NCBI GenBank assembly: GCA_026168455.1
Contig: CM047431.1
Span: 20,386,502 to 20,450,501, forward strand
Origin: Theocolax elegans
Taxonomy: Eukaryota > Arthropoda > Insecta > Hymenoptera > Cerocephalidae
DNA length: 64,000 nucleotides
Direction: 5' to 3'
Below are positions 11,822-22,555 of this stretch, in pieces (positions within the stretch are counted from its first letter, which is position 1; each line of letters starts with the position of its first letter). The position numbers and the translations under genes are program-made. The notes below the pieces were generated by a model that was given only the letters and a program-made list of their open reading frames with translations, did not search any database and was not told where the DNA came from.

Positions 11822-12686
11822 ACAAGTATAAGTATATACTGGGAGAGCGTTAAGAGCCGGCGATGTGAGACATGTACTAGAAAACTCAAGCATTCGAAGG
11901 AAGCAATAATTTAAGTAGCAAAGTAAAAGAAGCCGCTTTTTGGATAATGTCGCAGTGGTGAAAGAGGGGTAGTAAATTCTCCTTATTAACTACGAAGCAA
12001 TGCAGAAAATGCATGGGATTCGATTATTTTTTGAACACGCACATCTAACGGTCCAATCGGGTGCAAGCAAAGAGAAATCAAGAACTACTTACGCAATTTC
12101 AATCTAAAGCAAAGCGTAAGATAAGGACAGGTGCATAAATGTTTAGGGTATATAAAGTGGACCCAGAACGGACACAGCCACTCCTAGTTTTTCCTCTAAA
12201 GCTTCCGTAAGGCGAAGCTCTGCTACTCGTACTTTAAAAAATACGCATTCAAAGTCGAGAGAGATCTTGCATTCGGGAATCAAGAGGCATTGTTTGTATC
12301 TACGAGCCTCAGTCAAGGAATTACCTACCTACGTTCGCGGCAGACCTACATTCCTTATCATATATATATATATATATATATATATTTAATAACGTATATA
12401 ATAACGTATATACTTAACGTATATTCTTTTCGGCTATCTATATACGCTTTATAATATTCATAAAGGCAAACCTGATATTTTGTATTATTTCAATTACTGA
12501 AACATCCGCTTTTTTTACAATAATTATTATTTTGAATTGCAATTTATTTATAACAATTCTTCTTTTGCATTGCATTTTATTTACAATATTTATTGTTTAA
12601 ATTGCAATTTATTGTCAAAAATTCATATTTTAAACTACAACAATTTTTAATTTAAACTGCATGTATTTATAATAATTCTTATTGTG
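11822..12686. other. Intergenic DNA with promoter-like block and AT repeats
   Basis: A GGGTATATAAAG box near 12148 is followed by moderately GC-rich sequence, which may be a retroelement LTR promoter; no second copy is in the window. An (AT)n microsatellite occupies about 12360-12386. 12530-12680 holds imperfect ~60-bp A/T-rich repeats around ATTGCAATTTATTT. No gene seen. Confidence 0.4.
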
Positions 12687-13994
12687 TTAGGTTGATTGAA
12701 AATTTGTCGATCTTCCCGAGTCAAGTGTGAAAAAGGAAAGGATAAGTAAACAATTTTTTTAACACATTTATTTCCTTTTGTAACGTAACGATTCGGTGGT
12801 CAATGCCACTCTCTTTAGACTGTAAAATTTATTATGCACAAAAAAATTAAAAATACATCTTAATTAATTTAATGATACAAAACAAATAATAAGTGAAAGA
12901 AAAATAATAGATTACGTTCTAATGTAATACCGCGATTTGTGTATAAAATATCCAGTCGTAAGTCAATTTAAATTTTCGTTTCTTTTTCCTCATTATACAC
13001 AAAAGAAACGTCAAATGGGATGTATATACGACAAAGATTTCAACAATATAAATAAAGTATACGAATTTGCTACCGCTTATATAGAAATGAATCGAGCAAT
13101 CAATGTTTACATTTTTTCTATTACGATGCACGAGTTTTGTATACAAATATAATCGTTTAATTTAGCGCATTTTTATTTTGGATATAATGTGCGAATACTG
13201 TTAATTTAATTTAATGGAGTCTTCTTGTTTGTTGATAAAATTTTTTTGTAAATAAATATGCACCATTTCGGATGCAATTCTTTTTCCATAGTTTGCTTCT
13301 TTATCTAAAATTTTGAAGTTTTTCCAGTCACAGTCGTGTTTGTTGTTCTGTACGTGTTGAAAAACAACAGAATTTTTACTTCTTTTATGTTCATTAACTC
13401 GTGTTTTTATTTGTACATTTTATCTGTAGAAATACATGTTATTATATCATCTACATATCTATAATAAAATATAGGTTTAAAACGAAGTTTGTTCAAACAA
13501 GTACTCTTGAGATCCTTCATTTCTATGTTAGCGAATAAACCAGACGTTGCTGTCCCCATTGGTAGGCCGTAAGTCTGTTAGAAAAATTTGTTGTTGAATT
13601 GAAAATAAGTGTTGTTCATTAGAAAATCTGACGCATTAATTATTTCATTTAATGGAATCCCTGATTTAGACAAAATTTGATTATATCTTTTTTCGATACT
13701 GTTTTTTACTAAAGAACTTCCTACATTTGTATATAAAGATTGGACGTCTAGGCTTATAAGTGAGAAACCAGCCGGTATATCGACCATTCCACCGAGATAA
13801 CCATTCGAGTTTTTTATTATTATTATTTATTTTAATTTTTTTGTGAATAATAAATATTACAGCCCGAAGAGAGTGGCATTAACCACTGAAACGTTACATT
13901 ACAAAAGGAAATAAATCTGTTAAAAAATTTTTTACTCATCCTTTCCTTTTTCGCACTTGACTCAGGAAAATCGACAAATTTTCAATCAACCTAA
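12687..13994 (-). mobile_element. PLE-1: internally deleted Penelope-like element with inverted terminal repeats
   Basis: The outer ~130 bp at 12687-12815 recur inverted at 13862-13994 (left start TTAGGTTGATTGAAAATTTG, right end its complement). Between them, the minus strand encodes Penelope RT and GIY-YIG fragments. The inverted terminal arrangement matches PLE-3 at 46177-49254. Each arm carries a hammerhead-like block (13863-13895 on + and the counterpart near 12784-12815 on minus) with a GAGTGG/CCACT stem and GAAACGTT. No clear target duplication was found. Confidence 0.75.
13205..13830 (-). pseudogene. PLE-1 reverse transcriptase/endonuclease remnant
   Basis: Read on the minus strand, 13578-13787 carries the RT block ISLDVQSLYTNV. 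The next segment has YGLPMGTATSGLFANI and the catalytic YYRYVDDIITCIS (about 13430-13575, interrupted by stops). Near 13420 the frame jumps straight into a GIY-YIG-domain tail ending with SEMVHIYLQKNFINKQED (about 13205-13410). The sequence between the RT palm and the endonuclease is therefore deleted. Family-typical order RT then endonuclease confirms Penelope. Non-functional. Confidence 0.75.
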
Positions 13995-14431
13995 TGGAAT
14001 AAACTACCGAGTGATGAAATCAAATCAACAACATGAATTCTTATTGTGATTATTAATTAGTAATGTTTGTAATAAAATAACATTACGTACATTTTATTCG
14101 CTAAATAAGATAATTTGTTAACGTGTTCGCCGTGCAATTGTTTATATAATCAAAATTAAAATTGTTATTAAACTTAAACAATTTTATGCAATTGTTTATA
14201 AAATATTGTAATTTTATGTGTGTTTTTGTTCATTAAAAAGCTAGAAGAATTTAGTTATATATGTTCATTTAAAAAGAAAACATTATATAATTATGTTAAC
14301 AAATTTAAATAAACAATGCGTGATTAATACAAATAAAAAAATATATTATTTTATTATCCTACATTATATCCTGCATCTCTACCTTGAAAATAACTTCGCT
14401 CGCTACTTCCGGAGATTGAAGGCTAGTCCTA

Positions 14432-15066
14432 GTGAAACAAGAGCGTAAGGAACGCGAATGGTTTATTAACCATTTGCCTTCTGGTAATATTTTTATAATG
14501 GTTGGTGCATTTCTGGACGTGACAGATTGTATTAATTATCATAATAAATTTGGTGCATCGGCCGGGAAACTCACATTTTTGAGAGAAAAAAAAGAGATTA
14601 AAGAAATAATGTATCTAGAAAAAAATGATAGGTTCGCCTAAAAATACTGATTGTTATGTAAATAAACAAAGAAACACGAGTTTAGAATTTTCTATGAATG
14701 ATACATTATTAAATTTATACAAAGAAAAAGTTCAGACTCTCGATACTCTTGATTGAACTAAAACGCCTAGGGAAACAGTGCCAAATTTGACAAAAGAAAT
14801 AAATTATTTAAAGGATAGACTAGAAAAAAAGTGCAGCAAATATTTCATTATCTATAAAAATACCTCGTGATATTAAATATAGAAACCCCTTTTTCCAACC
14901 GATCTTACTATTACTGAAGTTAGTGAAAACGAGCAAGAAGACGCAATAATTACTCCCACGCGCGTAAAACATTTTAGCTTAAAACCCGCTGTTTTGAAAT
15001 ACGAGGAACAAAAAGTACTTATCGCGAATAATCCTATAAATTTTAGTACTCCAGCCCTAATTAATG
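14432..15066 (+). pseudogene. gag: Gypsy-B gag, N-terminal part
   Basis: ORF 14432-14641 and the decayed sequence to 15066 form the 5' part of a Gypsy gag-like reading frame with a Lys/Glu-rich, helical composition. It is assigned because the frame resumes after the PLE-2 insertion with a repeated PYES segment on each side. No conserved gag domain is visible in this part by eye. The start at 14432 is simply the first Met of the open stretch; no LTR or primer site is visible upstream. Confidence 0.45.
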
Positions 15067-15079
15067 GTCCATATGAATC

Positions 15080-15705
15080 TTTTTTTCAGAATGTACACCC
15101 TTATGGGTTCACACAAGAAGAACAAAAATCATGAATTCGATTTTGAAAATGTTAAAATTTTAGACATTGAAAACTGCTATAAAAAACGTTTGATTTCTGA
15201 AATGCTTCATATTAAAAGCACTAAAAATACCATTAATAAGAAAGAAGATACTATTATGTTGAGTAGAATTTATAACAACATCTTGTAACCGTTTGAAAAT
15301 TATTCTTAGAAATTGTAAAATCGTTAGACTGAGCACTTCCTTGTACTTCTGCGAATCGTATACATATTATGTCAATTCTTTTGTACACGCTATATATAGC
15401 AATAACAATTTTTGAAATTTCACTTGACTCTACTCATCTACGAGTAATGGAAGATCATTGCTAACTGTTTGACATTTATGGTAAAGATTGTTTTTGTTAT
15501 ATGTAGTGTTTTTTGTTTTTTTGTGATTTGTTATTTAAAAAGTTTTTTGTTTATTTATTTATATTTTTTTGTGTTCAATAAATCAGTACTTGAAGAGGTC
15601 TGCAAAACCTGGCAGACGAAACGTCGTACAATTTTTAAAATCAAAATTGGTTGTTAATTTATTACAACCTGGATTTAACCCTTTATAATCGATATTGTGG
15701 ATTTT
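15080..15705 (+). mobile_element. PLE-2: 5'-truncated Penelope-like element inside Gypsy-B gag
   Basis: The insert is flanked by identical 13-bp duplications GTCCATATGAATC at 15067-15079 and 15706-15718. It contains only the C-terminal end of a Penelope GIY-YIG protein (about 15118-15288, including HEFDFENVKILDIE and RLISEMLHIKST) followed by ~400 bp of 3' sequence. The 3' part has a hammerhead-like block at 15588-15626 (GGTCTGC stem, GCAGACGAAACGTCG). Severe 5' truncation and a variable-length target duplication fit target-primed reverse transcription. Confidence 0.88.
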
Positions 15706-15718
15706 GTCCATATGAATC

Positions 15719-16720
15719 ATTGATTTTAACACCGGATAACGTTATAAACTCGGTAAGAAAACGGCTCGCGACTGAAGTGAAAAAAGAGTTGTTAGATTCT
15801 TATCTCAAGGAACCCAAACTCATAGAAAGTTTACAAGAAAGTGTAAAAAAAGGAACAACTTTTCAAGGTATTATAAATAACATTAAAGGCGCGTTAAAGA
15901 TTTTTTCCGCACCGATCGAAAAAGATGCTGAGGAAGAAAAGGCATTAGTGACAGACACAGCGAAAGTACTCAACGGTAAACTAATTCAAGGCGCGACAGA
16001 TTTTATAATTCTCTTCGATAATTATAATTGATTAATTGAAAGATTACCCGAACAAGCAAACTCTTCCAAGATTAAAGACGAATTGTTCAATAAAATTAAT
16101 TTAAACGAATTAATAACAAACACTAGAACAAAACCAAAAAAATTGGATAGGAGTGAAGTTAAAAAACAAATTAATAATAAAACAATGACGTCTCAAATTC
16201 GAGGTTTATTGCTAAAGGACGCTTTAGATTTAATTCCGCGGTTTAATGGACATAACATAAATTTATAGCAATTTTTAGACGGATGTAATGAAGCAAAAGG
16301 AATTTTCCCGTCGGAGTACGAGAAATAATTAACAAAACTTATTCGAATGCGTTTATATGGCGAAGCTTTAACTTGTGCACGCGGACAAAATCTTAATTCT
16401 ATCAAAGAGATATCCGATTTTTTCGAAAACACCTTCGGGTCAATAAAAACATATTACGAGTGGACGGGAGACCTTGCTTAATTAAAACAGAAAAACAATG
16501 AGACAGTCGTCGCTTACTTTAATCGATTACGAGAAATAAACAATGAAATAGTCAAAGCGGCCGACAGAGAGGGACGAGTCGCAATAGAAGATCCTTTCAT
16601 GCTTGAAATAAGGCGAGATTGTTTAAAATTCTTTTTAAAAGGGCTTCGTTGGGAAATTCGTGCGCGTTTAGGGACACCAACTTCTATAAAACTCTCCGAT
16701 TGTATGTCATTATTGTACTA
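15719..16720 (+). pseudogene. gag: Gypsy-B gag capsid region
   Basis: The gag frame continues after PLE-2 (ORFs 15651-16031 and 16083-16268, then decayed sequence to about 16720). Near 16240 it contains IPRFNGHNINL followed by a stop, and further on FENTFGS, then an AYFNRLREINNEI segment and a GLRWEIRARLG segment, which together resemble the capsid-type retrotransposon gag fold. At least four stops break the frame. Confidence 0.65.
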
Positions 16721-17290
16721 GAACTGGTCATGGAGCCACAAATTGTTTCAAATTAGCACGAAGTTTTGTAGAAAGATTTTCCGGTAATAACAACCGACGC
16801 GATCTTATAAACAGTTCTTATAACTCGCAAAGTCGCTCGGATAACAGTCGTAATTATAATAGGCCAAATTTACAATTTGGTGGTTGGAACGAGTATCAAA
16901 ATCAGATGGAATTTTTACCAAATAGAGATAGAGATAAAAATGATTCCTTCGTTCGTTATAATAATAATAAATTTTTATCGCAGCAATTTAACAAAGAAGA
17001 TCGTCGGTTAATTCAACTTCCCCCAAGAATCACGATATATTGTTTCCATTGCGGAAAACGCGGTTACATAAAGCGCGATTGTTATAAATTACAAAGAGAA
17101 ATAAGAGAAGGAAATCAAAATCAGGGAAACACCGATACTCTCTCTCTCCAAGGAGGATCGAGGGAGAGGCTACGAATCAAACTCCCTCTACTTCGAGTGC
17201 GGAAACTCGCTCAAACGTCCCCTCCGCATCGCGAAAATACATTTAAGCCAACAAAGTTCAGCTCCGGTCGTAATCCTCGATACCGGTCAG
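16721..17290 (+). pseudogene. gag: Gypsy-B nucleocapsid region with altered zinc knuckle
   Basis: An Asn/Arg-rich stretch precedes CFHCGKRGYIKRDC (within 17035-17085). The spacing is that of a CX2CX4HX4C knuckle but the metal-binding His is Tyr. Basic residues surround it, as expected for an RNA-binding nucleocapsid. A second degenerate Cys near 16720-16760 (RTGHGATNC) may be the remains of another knuckle. ORF 16906-17346 spans most of it and shifts out of frame before protease. Confidence 0.7.
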
Positions 17291-17299
17291 TTAAGACAT

Positions 17300-17539
17300 C
17301 CGTTAAAATTCTTGCTACATACAGGAGCATTGGTAAGTCTAATTAAAGAGTCAGAGGTAGACCCTCGCGTGAAAATTGACGAAAATGATATTATATTGTT
17401 AAAAGGCATAACTGACCATTCATTAACTACTTGTGGCAAAATTAAAATAGATTTCGAAGGATCTCCCGTGGAACTCAATTTAGTACATCATTCGTTTCCT
17501 TTACAAGACGGAATCTTAAGCACCGATTTTTTTTTGTAG
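17300..17539 (+). pseudogene. Gypsy-B retropepsin with catalytic Asp replaced
   Basis: The ORF starting at 17312 and its upstream codons carry LLHTGALVSLI, where retropepsins have a catalytic D-T/S-G-A. The Asp codon reads His (CAT), which would abolish catalysis. A second conserved segment ends DGILSTDFF, comparable to the I-L-G-x-D-F motif. The frame ends in a stop at 17537-17539. Confidence 0.7.
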
Positions 17540-18739
17540 AAACGATGCAAAAATCAATTATTTGAAACAATATTTAGAATTAAACGAATTAATCCTTCCC
17601 TTTGAAAATGTAAATAATGCGCAAATGGATGAATCGATTTATATAATGGAGGAAATCGCAAATAATGATCGAAAATCAATACGATATATGACAAAACCAA
17701 GGGAAAACAATGATTATACGAATATGAAAAATTCAAGATTTTATAATTATAGCGATAGTGACTCAGAAAAGTCAAGTGATTTTCAATTGCATGAAATGAT
17801 AAAACATTTATAAAATTTGACACAAACCAATCGTATGAAATCTACGAGCAAGAACAAAGAAATGAAAGAAATCAAATTGGTAACGACAAAGACCTATACA
17901 ATCAGAATGAAAAAGATCAAGAGTTATATGACGATTATAATAATAATATTATAAATGACGAAATGCAAGTACATCAGATTGACGAGGAGTCGGATCTAAA
18001 GAATTATACAAGTAAAACAAGTGAAAATTGTTATGGATTAATGAAGGAAGAACGATTACAAATAAACAATGAAAAAGCACAGCCACGGGGATGTGATGTG
18101 ACTGAGCCATGTATTAAAGAAAAATTTGATGAAATTACCGAAAATTATGGTATTATTGAAGCACCATTGTTCGATAGGATAGCTGAGAGCCCATGTTGTA
18201 CTAATTATGAAAACGAAGTTGACCTGAAGTGTGATATTGAAAATAAAATAAAATACGAAGAAAATTTATTGGATAAGACAGTTAATAATTGTCAAGTATA
18301 AATGGATTATGAAATCGAGGAGGGCGATAAATGCAGACCTCGTGAAAATAAAGATGATTTTGTTGACAAAAAGATGAATTGTCAAGTACGAATGGATTAC
18401 GAAATCGAGGAGGGCGATAAATGCGAACCTCGTGATAAAAATGTTAATTATGTTTGTGAATTGAAAAACAAAGAATTGGTTATGTCGGGGGAAAAGTTAG
18501 ATATTATCCCGAGAACTGAAATATTATGGGTAAACAAACAAGGAAGTGAAGAAACTGAAAATGAGATAAATAATAAGAATTCAATAAACATACAGGAAGA
18601 AAATGAACAGGATGAGGACCCTAGCAATGTTTTATTGAGTGAACGAGTTATAAACGAAAATTTACGAAGTGAATTTGTCGACGCCACACACGAAAATGAA
18701 ATGAATAACAGTTATTTGGTTTATTCAAATAAACCTTAG
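17540..18739 (+). pseudogene. Gypsy-B acidic linker between protease and RT, with 90-bp repeat
   Basis: Three ORFs (17562-17813, 17963-18301, 18302-18739) encode an unusually long, Glu/Asp/Asn-rich, low-hydrophobicity segment of about 400 codons between protease and RT. A 90-bp unit is duplicated in tandem (from 18287 and from 18377), each copy encoding MDYEIEEGDKC followed by PR. No domain recognised. It could be a pol linker or an extra polypeptide. Few stops interrupt it, so decay here is recent or modest. Confidence 0.55.
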
Positions 18740-19252
18740 ATTAATAATTTTTACAGTTATGAAAGTGAAGAGGTCGACATACACGACATTTCTGACAATC
18801 GATCTGAAGCGAGGATACTTAACATAACGGAGGATACAAGTACATCTAATCGTAATGAACGGTTAAAAGAAGTCTTGCATTTTGATAAAATAGACGAGGA
18901 ACAATGACAATCTATATAAAATTTAATTGGTAAATATTCGGATTGTTTCTGTCTAAAAGGAGAAAAATTAGGCGTGACAAATGCTATAGAACATAAGATA
19001 CCGCCTGTGGACGACATACCAATCACAGCTAAGCCATATAGATTTCCTCATGCTCTGAAAAGCGAACTTGATAAACAATTAAAAGAAATGATTGCAGGAG
19101 ACATAATTGAACCATAAAATTCCAATTATACAGCGCCTGTTTTTCTAGTAACAAAGAAGCCTGATAGTCAGGGTGATAAACGATACCGTCTCGTCGTCGA
19201 TTTTCGACAATTAAACGATAAAACCGTAAAAGATCGATACCCATACCAATAA
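18740..19252 (+). pseudogene. pol: Gypsy-B reverse transcriptase, N-terminal fragment
   Basis: The translated frame shows EHKIPPVDDIPI, KPYRFPHALKSELDKQL, a stop in place of a residue after GDIIEP, then PVFLVTKKP and RLVVDFRQLND before ending at RYPYQ and a stop. These are RT fingers motifs; the palm with YXDD is absent. The element is broken off here, next to the tRNA-like repeat at 19269. The integrase at 21270-22551 is on the opposite strand and belongs to Gypsy-C. Confidence 0.75.
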
Positions 19253-19268
19253 TTAATAAAAATTGTTC

Positions 19269-19599
19269 AGTTAATTAAATATTAACAACTTTGTCATTTT
19301 TGGTGTTATCGCATAGATATTTTAACCGAAAATGGCAAATATGTAAAAAAAATAATGAAATTATAAATTTTAAACATTAAAAGTGAAATAAAAAAATCTG
19401 CACTGGCCGGGAATCGAATCCCGTCGTAGCGCGTATCAGTCGGATACTCTACCGTTTGACTATCTTAGTATCTTATACGAGAAGATCCGATATGTCTACA
19501 TTAGCTAATAGGCGGTATTAGGCTATGTGTCATTGCTTTTTATGTTAATTAGCTAAAATAAAAGCTTGAAATTTTGTATATCAAGTTTGAGATGTCACA
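19269..19599 (-). repeat. tRNA-like interspersed repeat, copy 1
   Basis: About 330 bp, repeated at 40760-41926 (the second copy is split by a 797-bp insertion). Shared landmarks are ATTAACAACTTTGTC at the left, a tRNA-like core in the middle, and GATGTCACA at the right. The tRNA-like part is not at the 5' end, unlike in ordinary SINEs; about 130 bp precede it on the minus strand. Confidence 0.7.
19399..19468 (-). ncRNA. tRNA-like sequence with Pol III boxes
   Basis: On the minus strand an A-box-like TAGTCAAACGGTAGAG and a B box GATTCGATTCC are correctly spaced, and a run of seven T follows directly (plus-strand AAAAAAA at about 19390-19396). The acceptor halves do not pair, so it is not a functional tRNA. 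Copy 2 is at 40927-40996. Confidence 0.6.
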
Positions 19600-19982
19600 T
19601 TACCCCCCTTTAAATTTGATAGAAAATTGAAACAAATATATTTTATCTAATTCAGTGTTTAAACTTGAATTCGTTATATAATAATTATCCACAAAATTGA
19701 TGTACAATATTCTGGATTTTTAAAGATTTTTTTCGATAATTTGATTAGTTGAATTTGTTGCATGAAATTTTTTTTAATTTTTCGGTGCGGGCTTTAAAAG
19801 AAAAAATATTTAAATACAAATTGCGTACAATTTTTTAGTCATATAGTGCCATAATTGATTTTACAAAAATCTATTTAGTAGCCTATAATTTGTATGTGGA
19901 TATGGAGCTTTTGAATATTTTTAATGTACAAAGAAATATTTTTTAAATTAATTTTATGATTTAATTTACCTAGATTATTTAT
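19600..19982. other. AT-rich spacer, no gene seen
   Basis: AT-rich sequence between the tRNA-like repeat and the downstream end of the pseudogene on the minus strand. No motif recognised. Confidence 0.4.
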
Positions 19983-20977
19983 TTCGGTGTCTTAATTTAG
20001 GCCTTTCTCCAGTGCGCAAGTACTTCTTAAATTGCCCCATGGTCATGCTCAAGTCGTCATGACTGCTGTATACTCCTTGATTATCTAACGACTCGAATAA
20101 TTTTTTTTTTGTTATTTAACGTCGCTCTATTTATGCTGCCAGGGCTAATCAGCGACGGAGGTGAACGGTATGTCTGTAAACAAAGCACATGTAGTTAAAA
20201 CAGTGGTGCTTGTGTCCATCGGAAGATATCATCGGTCACTGCAATTAGTCTAATAATTACAGTTTCCTGTCCTCCCGATGGAACCACCGCGATCCTCTTT
20301 ACATCTTCGCGTCCCTAACGTTCCCTATAGTTCAGATGCCCGTGCCTCTCATGCACTGACAACTGACAAGTGCACGAAACGCACGCGCACCCGAACTGGC
20401 ATCACATTATAGTGACACGCCGGGCCACTGAGTCGCGGTGTTCGAAAAATGCACATGAAAAAATTTTCAGAGGTACACGTCTGGGATCGAACCCACGACC
20501 CTCGGTGTGAGAGTCGGGAGCTCTACCCATGAGCCACCGCGGCTCTTAACTCGAATAATTCATTAAGTCCAGCGGTATCCTCGTTTGCTGGTGGACTTTC
20601 TGCGTTTCTGTTTATGCACTCTTTGATGTTTAGATTGTTGTTGCTAATTTCTTGTTGGACTGCATCAATCTTTGCCTGAATGCATGTAGGCGTTTATCAA
20701 TTTCTTTAATATTTTCTTCCTCGTATTTTCGTTTCTCCCTTTTAGCAGTTTGAGTAACTGCATTTCTAACAAACGGGTTTTTATGCTGTGTATGGCATCC
20801 GTTTATTGATACTGGCTTATTGCTTTTTATCCACTTGTTGCGTGGATGAATAATTCGCAGGCAGATACGGCTGTATGAATACCATACGGTACCTTCATCT
20901 TCTTCACTGCAAAACGCGGTTTATGTTTGAGCATCGACAACGTTGAGATGTTCTACTTGTTGTGTAAAATCCGGCAT
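19983..20977 (-). pseudogene. Unrecognised degraded coding sequence split by a SINE
   Basis: From an ATG at 20977 the minus strand encodes a protein-like sequence with one early stop (about 20921), a ~95-codon open stretch containing SEEDEGTVWYSYSRICLRII and KREKRKYEEENIKEIDKRL, and a frame shift near 20665. It then continues to the SINE at 20548. After the SINE and its target duplication it resumes in register and ends with QFKKYLRTGERPKLRHRNK and a stop at about 19983. The charged, coiled-coil-like middle and the basic tail suggest a nuclear or DNA-associated protein, but I do not recognise the family. It could be a retrocopy of a host gene or an accessory ORF of a mobile element. Confidence 0.55.
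20103..20548 (-). mobile_element. tRNA-derived SINE with 12-bp target duplication
   Basis: On the minus strand it starts with a tRNA-like head (AGAGCCGCGGTGGCTCATGG, A box TGGCTCATGGG, B box GGTTCGATCCC, about 20478-20546). The body is ~350 bp and it ends in a poly-A-type tail (TTTTTTTT on the plus strand at 20103-20110). Identical ACTCGAATAATT copies flank it at 20091-20102 and 20549-20560. The 18-nt segment CCTCCGTCGCTGATTAGC near its 3' end (20144-20161) also occurs at 44681-44698 in another tRNA-headed copy. Confidence 0.92.
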
Positions 20978-21269
20978 CTTTTGATCTTAGGTCGTTTTGA
21001 CGATGTAACTATAGCGAGTCATGAAGAGCAAATGATTCGTACTTGTGCTTAGAAGGGTGCAAAGGTTAGAATTTTAGTGACCTTTGTGTCCTTTAACTCG
21101 CAACTTATTTTGCTTCTATATGTATGTATGTATATATAGGTGTATAAAATTAGAGGACAAATAAAATTTAATTCTTTTACTCCATATTCACATATAAATT
21201 GTACATATATAATGCTACATTTTATTTCGAATAATGTTTCTTAATTCTCATTCTCGAAAAAATATTTTT

Positions 21270-22551
21270 TTAAATTAGAGACGTGAAATTTGCCTCTTCT
21301 TTATTAATTTTATCGTCGTATAGCATATAAGTATCTAAAGCGACTTTTTCAATTATTTTATAAGGTCCTTCGTAGAATGACATAAATTTTGATGTCTTCT
21401 TTTCGTTTTCTTTTGAAACGTTAAGAGCCTTAATTAATACATAATCATTAACTTTGAATGTAAATTGTCTATTGCTTGAATTTGCTTTTTTGGCTCTATT
21501 ATTTAAATAATTATGCATATTCATTTTCGCTTTTTCCAATTTTTCTGGATATGTTAAATTATTTATGGTGAAATTAAAATCTATATAATTTTCCCAAATT
21601 CGTTTGCAATTTTCATCGAATTAAAGTTCAACAGGAGGAAAACCTGTTGTTTCGTGGTGTACGCAATTTATTACATTTTCAACCTTTTTTAATTCGTTCG
21701 CCCATGCCGCATGACATTTTAACATAGATTTAAAAATACGGGCAATTTTGCGATGTACTCGCTCTACAATATTGCTTTGCGGATGGCGAATCGACGAAAA
21801 TAACATTTTTATTTTCCGCTTTTCTAACTAATCTTTCCATTTATCGGAAGTAAATTGTGTTCCGTGGTCTGTTATGATTGCATGTATTTTATTTACATTA
21901 ACAATATAATCATTTATTTTATTTATAAGGGAAACAGTATTGGTTTTCTTTATAGCATATAATTTAACATATTTGCTAAACACATCGACTGTAGATAGAA
22001 TATATTTAACATTTCCTGTCGATGTTGGTGAAGGTCTTAAAAAGTCAATGCTCAATAATTGTTGAGGCTTGTCAACAATAATTGCCATTTATTTCTTTGG
22101 CAATTATCGCACGTTTTTATATAAATGTTACATTTTTTTCTTAATTTTGGTGCAAAAAAATATTCAATTAACATTTTATAAATTTTACGAGCTCCTACGT
22201 GGCCACAATATTCATGTATTTCTTTAATGAAATTTTTTAACATCGATTCGGGTAGCATGATCCGAGTTAAATTCTTAAAGTTTTTATAAATATATCCATT
22301 TACAATTTCGTATCTGGAGTAGTGTTCGTCACTATCCATTTTATTTCTTATTTTAGTTATAAACTCGTCATTTTCTTGTAACGTTTTTAAATTTTTGAAA
22401 TCTATTGATAATTTGCTATTTTTTACCGATTTATTAATTATTGCTGCAATTATAATTTCGCAATCATTGATATTATTATCACGATTATTGTCAGTACGAC
22501 TTAAATAGTCTGTAGCTGAATTTTTTATTCCTGGTATATATTACAATTTTA
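21270..22551 (-). pseudogene. Gypsy-C integrase and RNase H tail
   Basis: Minus strand, read from 22551 downward. The end of RNase H is YIPGIKNSATDYLSR. The integrase zinc-binding domain follows in ORF 22052-22339 (HEYCGHVGARK and CDNCQ, HHCC type). The catalytic core is next, with Asp in LSIDFLRPS and Asp in IITDHGTQF (ORF 21828-22088). The segment bearing the catalytic Glu is PQSNIVERVHR (ORF 21621-21806), and the C-terminal domain is ORF 21270-21539. All three catalytic residues survive but at least three frame breaks separate the pieces. The upstream half of the gene lies at 35438 and beyond, after the nested insertions. Confidence 0.85.
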
Positions 22552-22555
22552 AATT

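Noticed and set aside
21270..22551. Integrase as the 3' end of Gypsy-B
   Set aside because: It is on the opposite strand, and the RNase H frame continues in register into 35438 of Gypsy-C.
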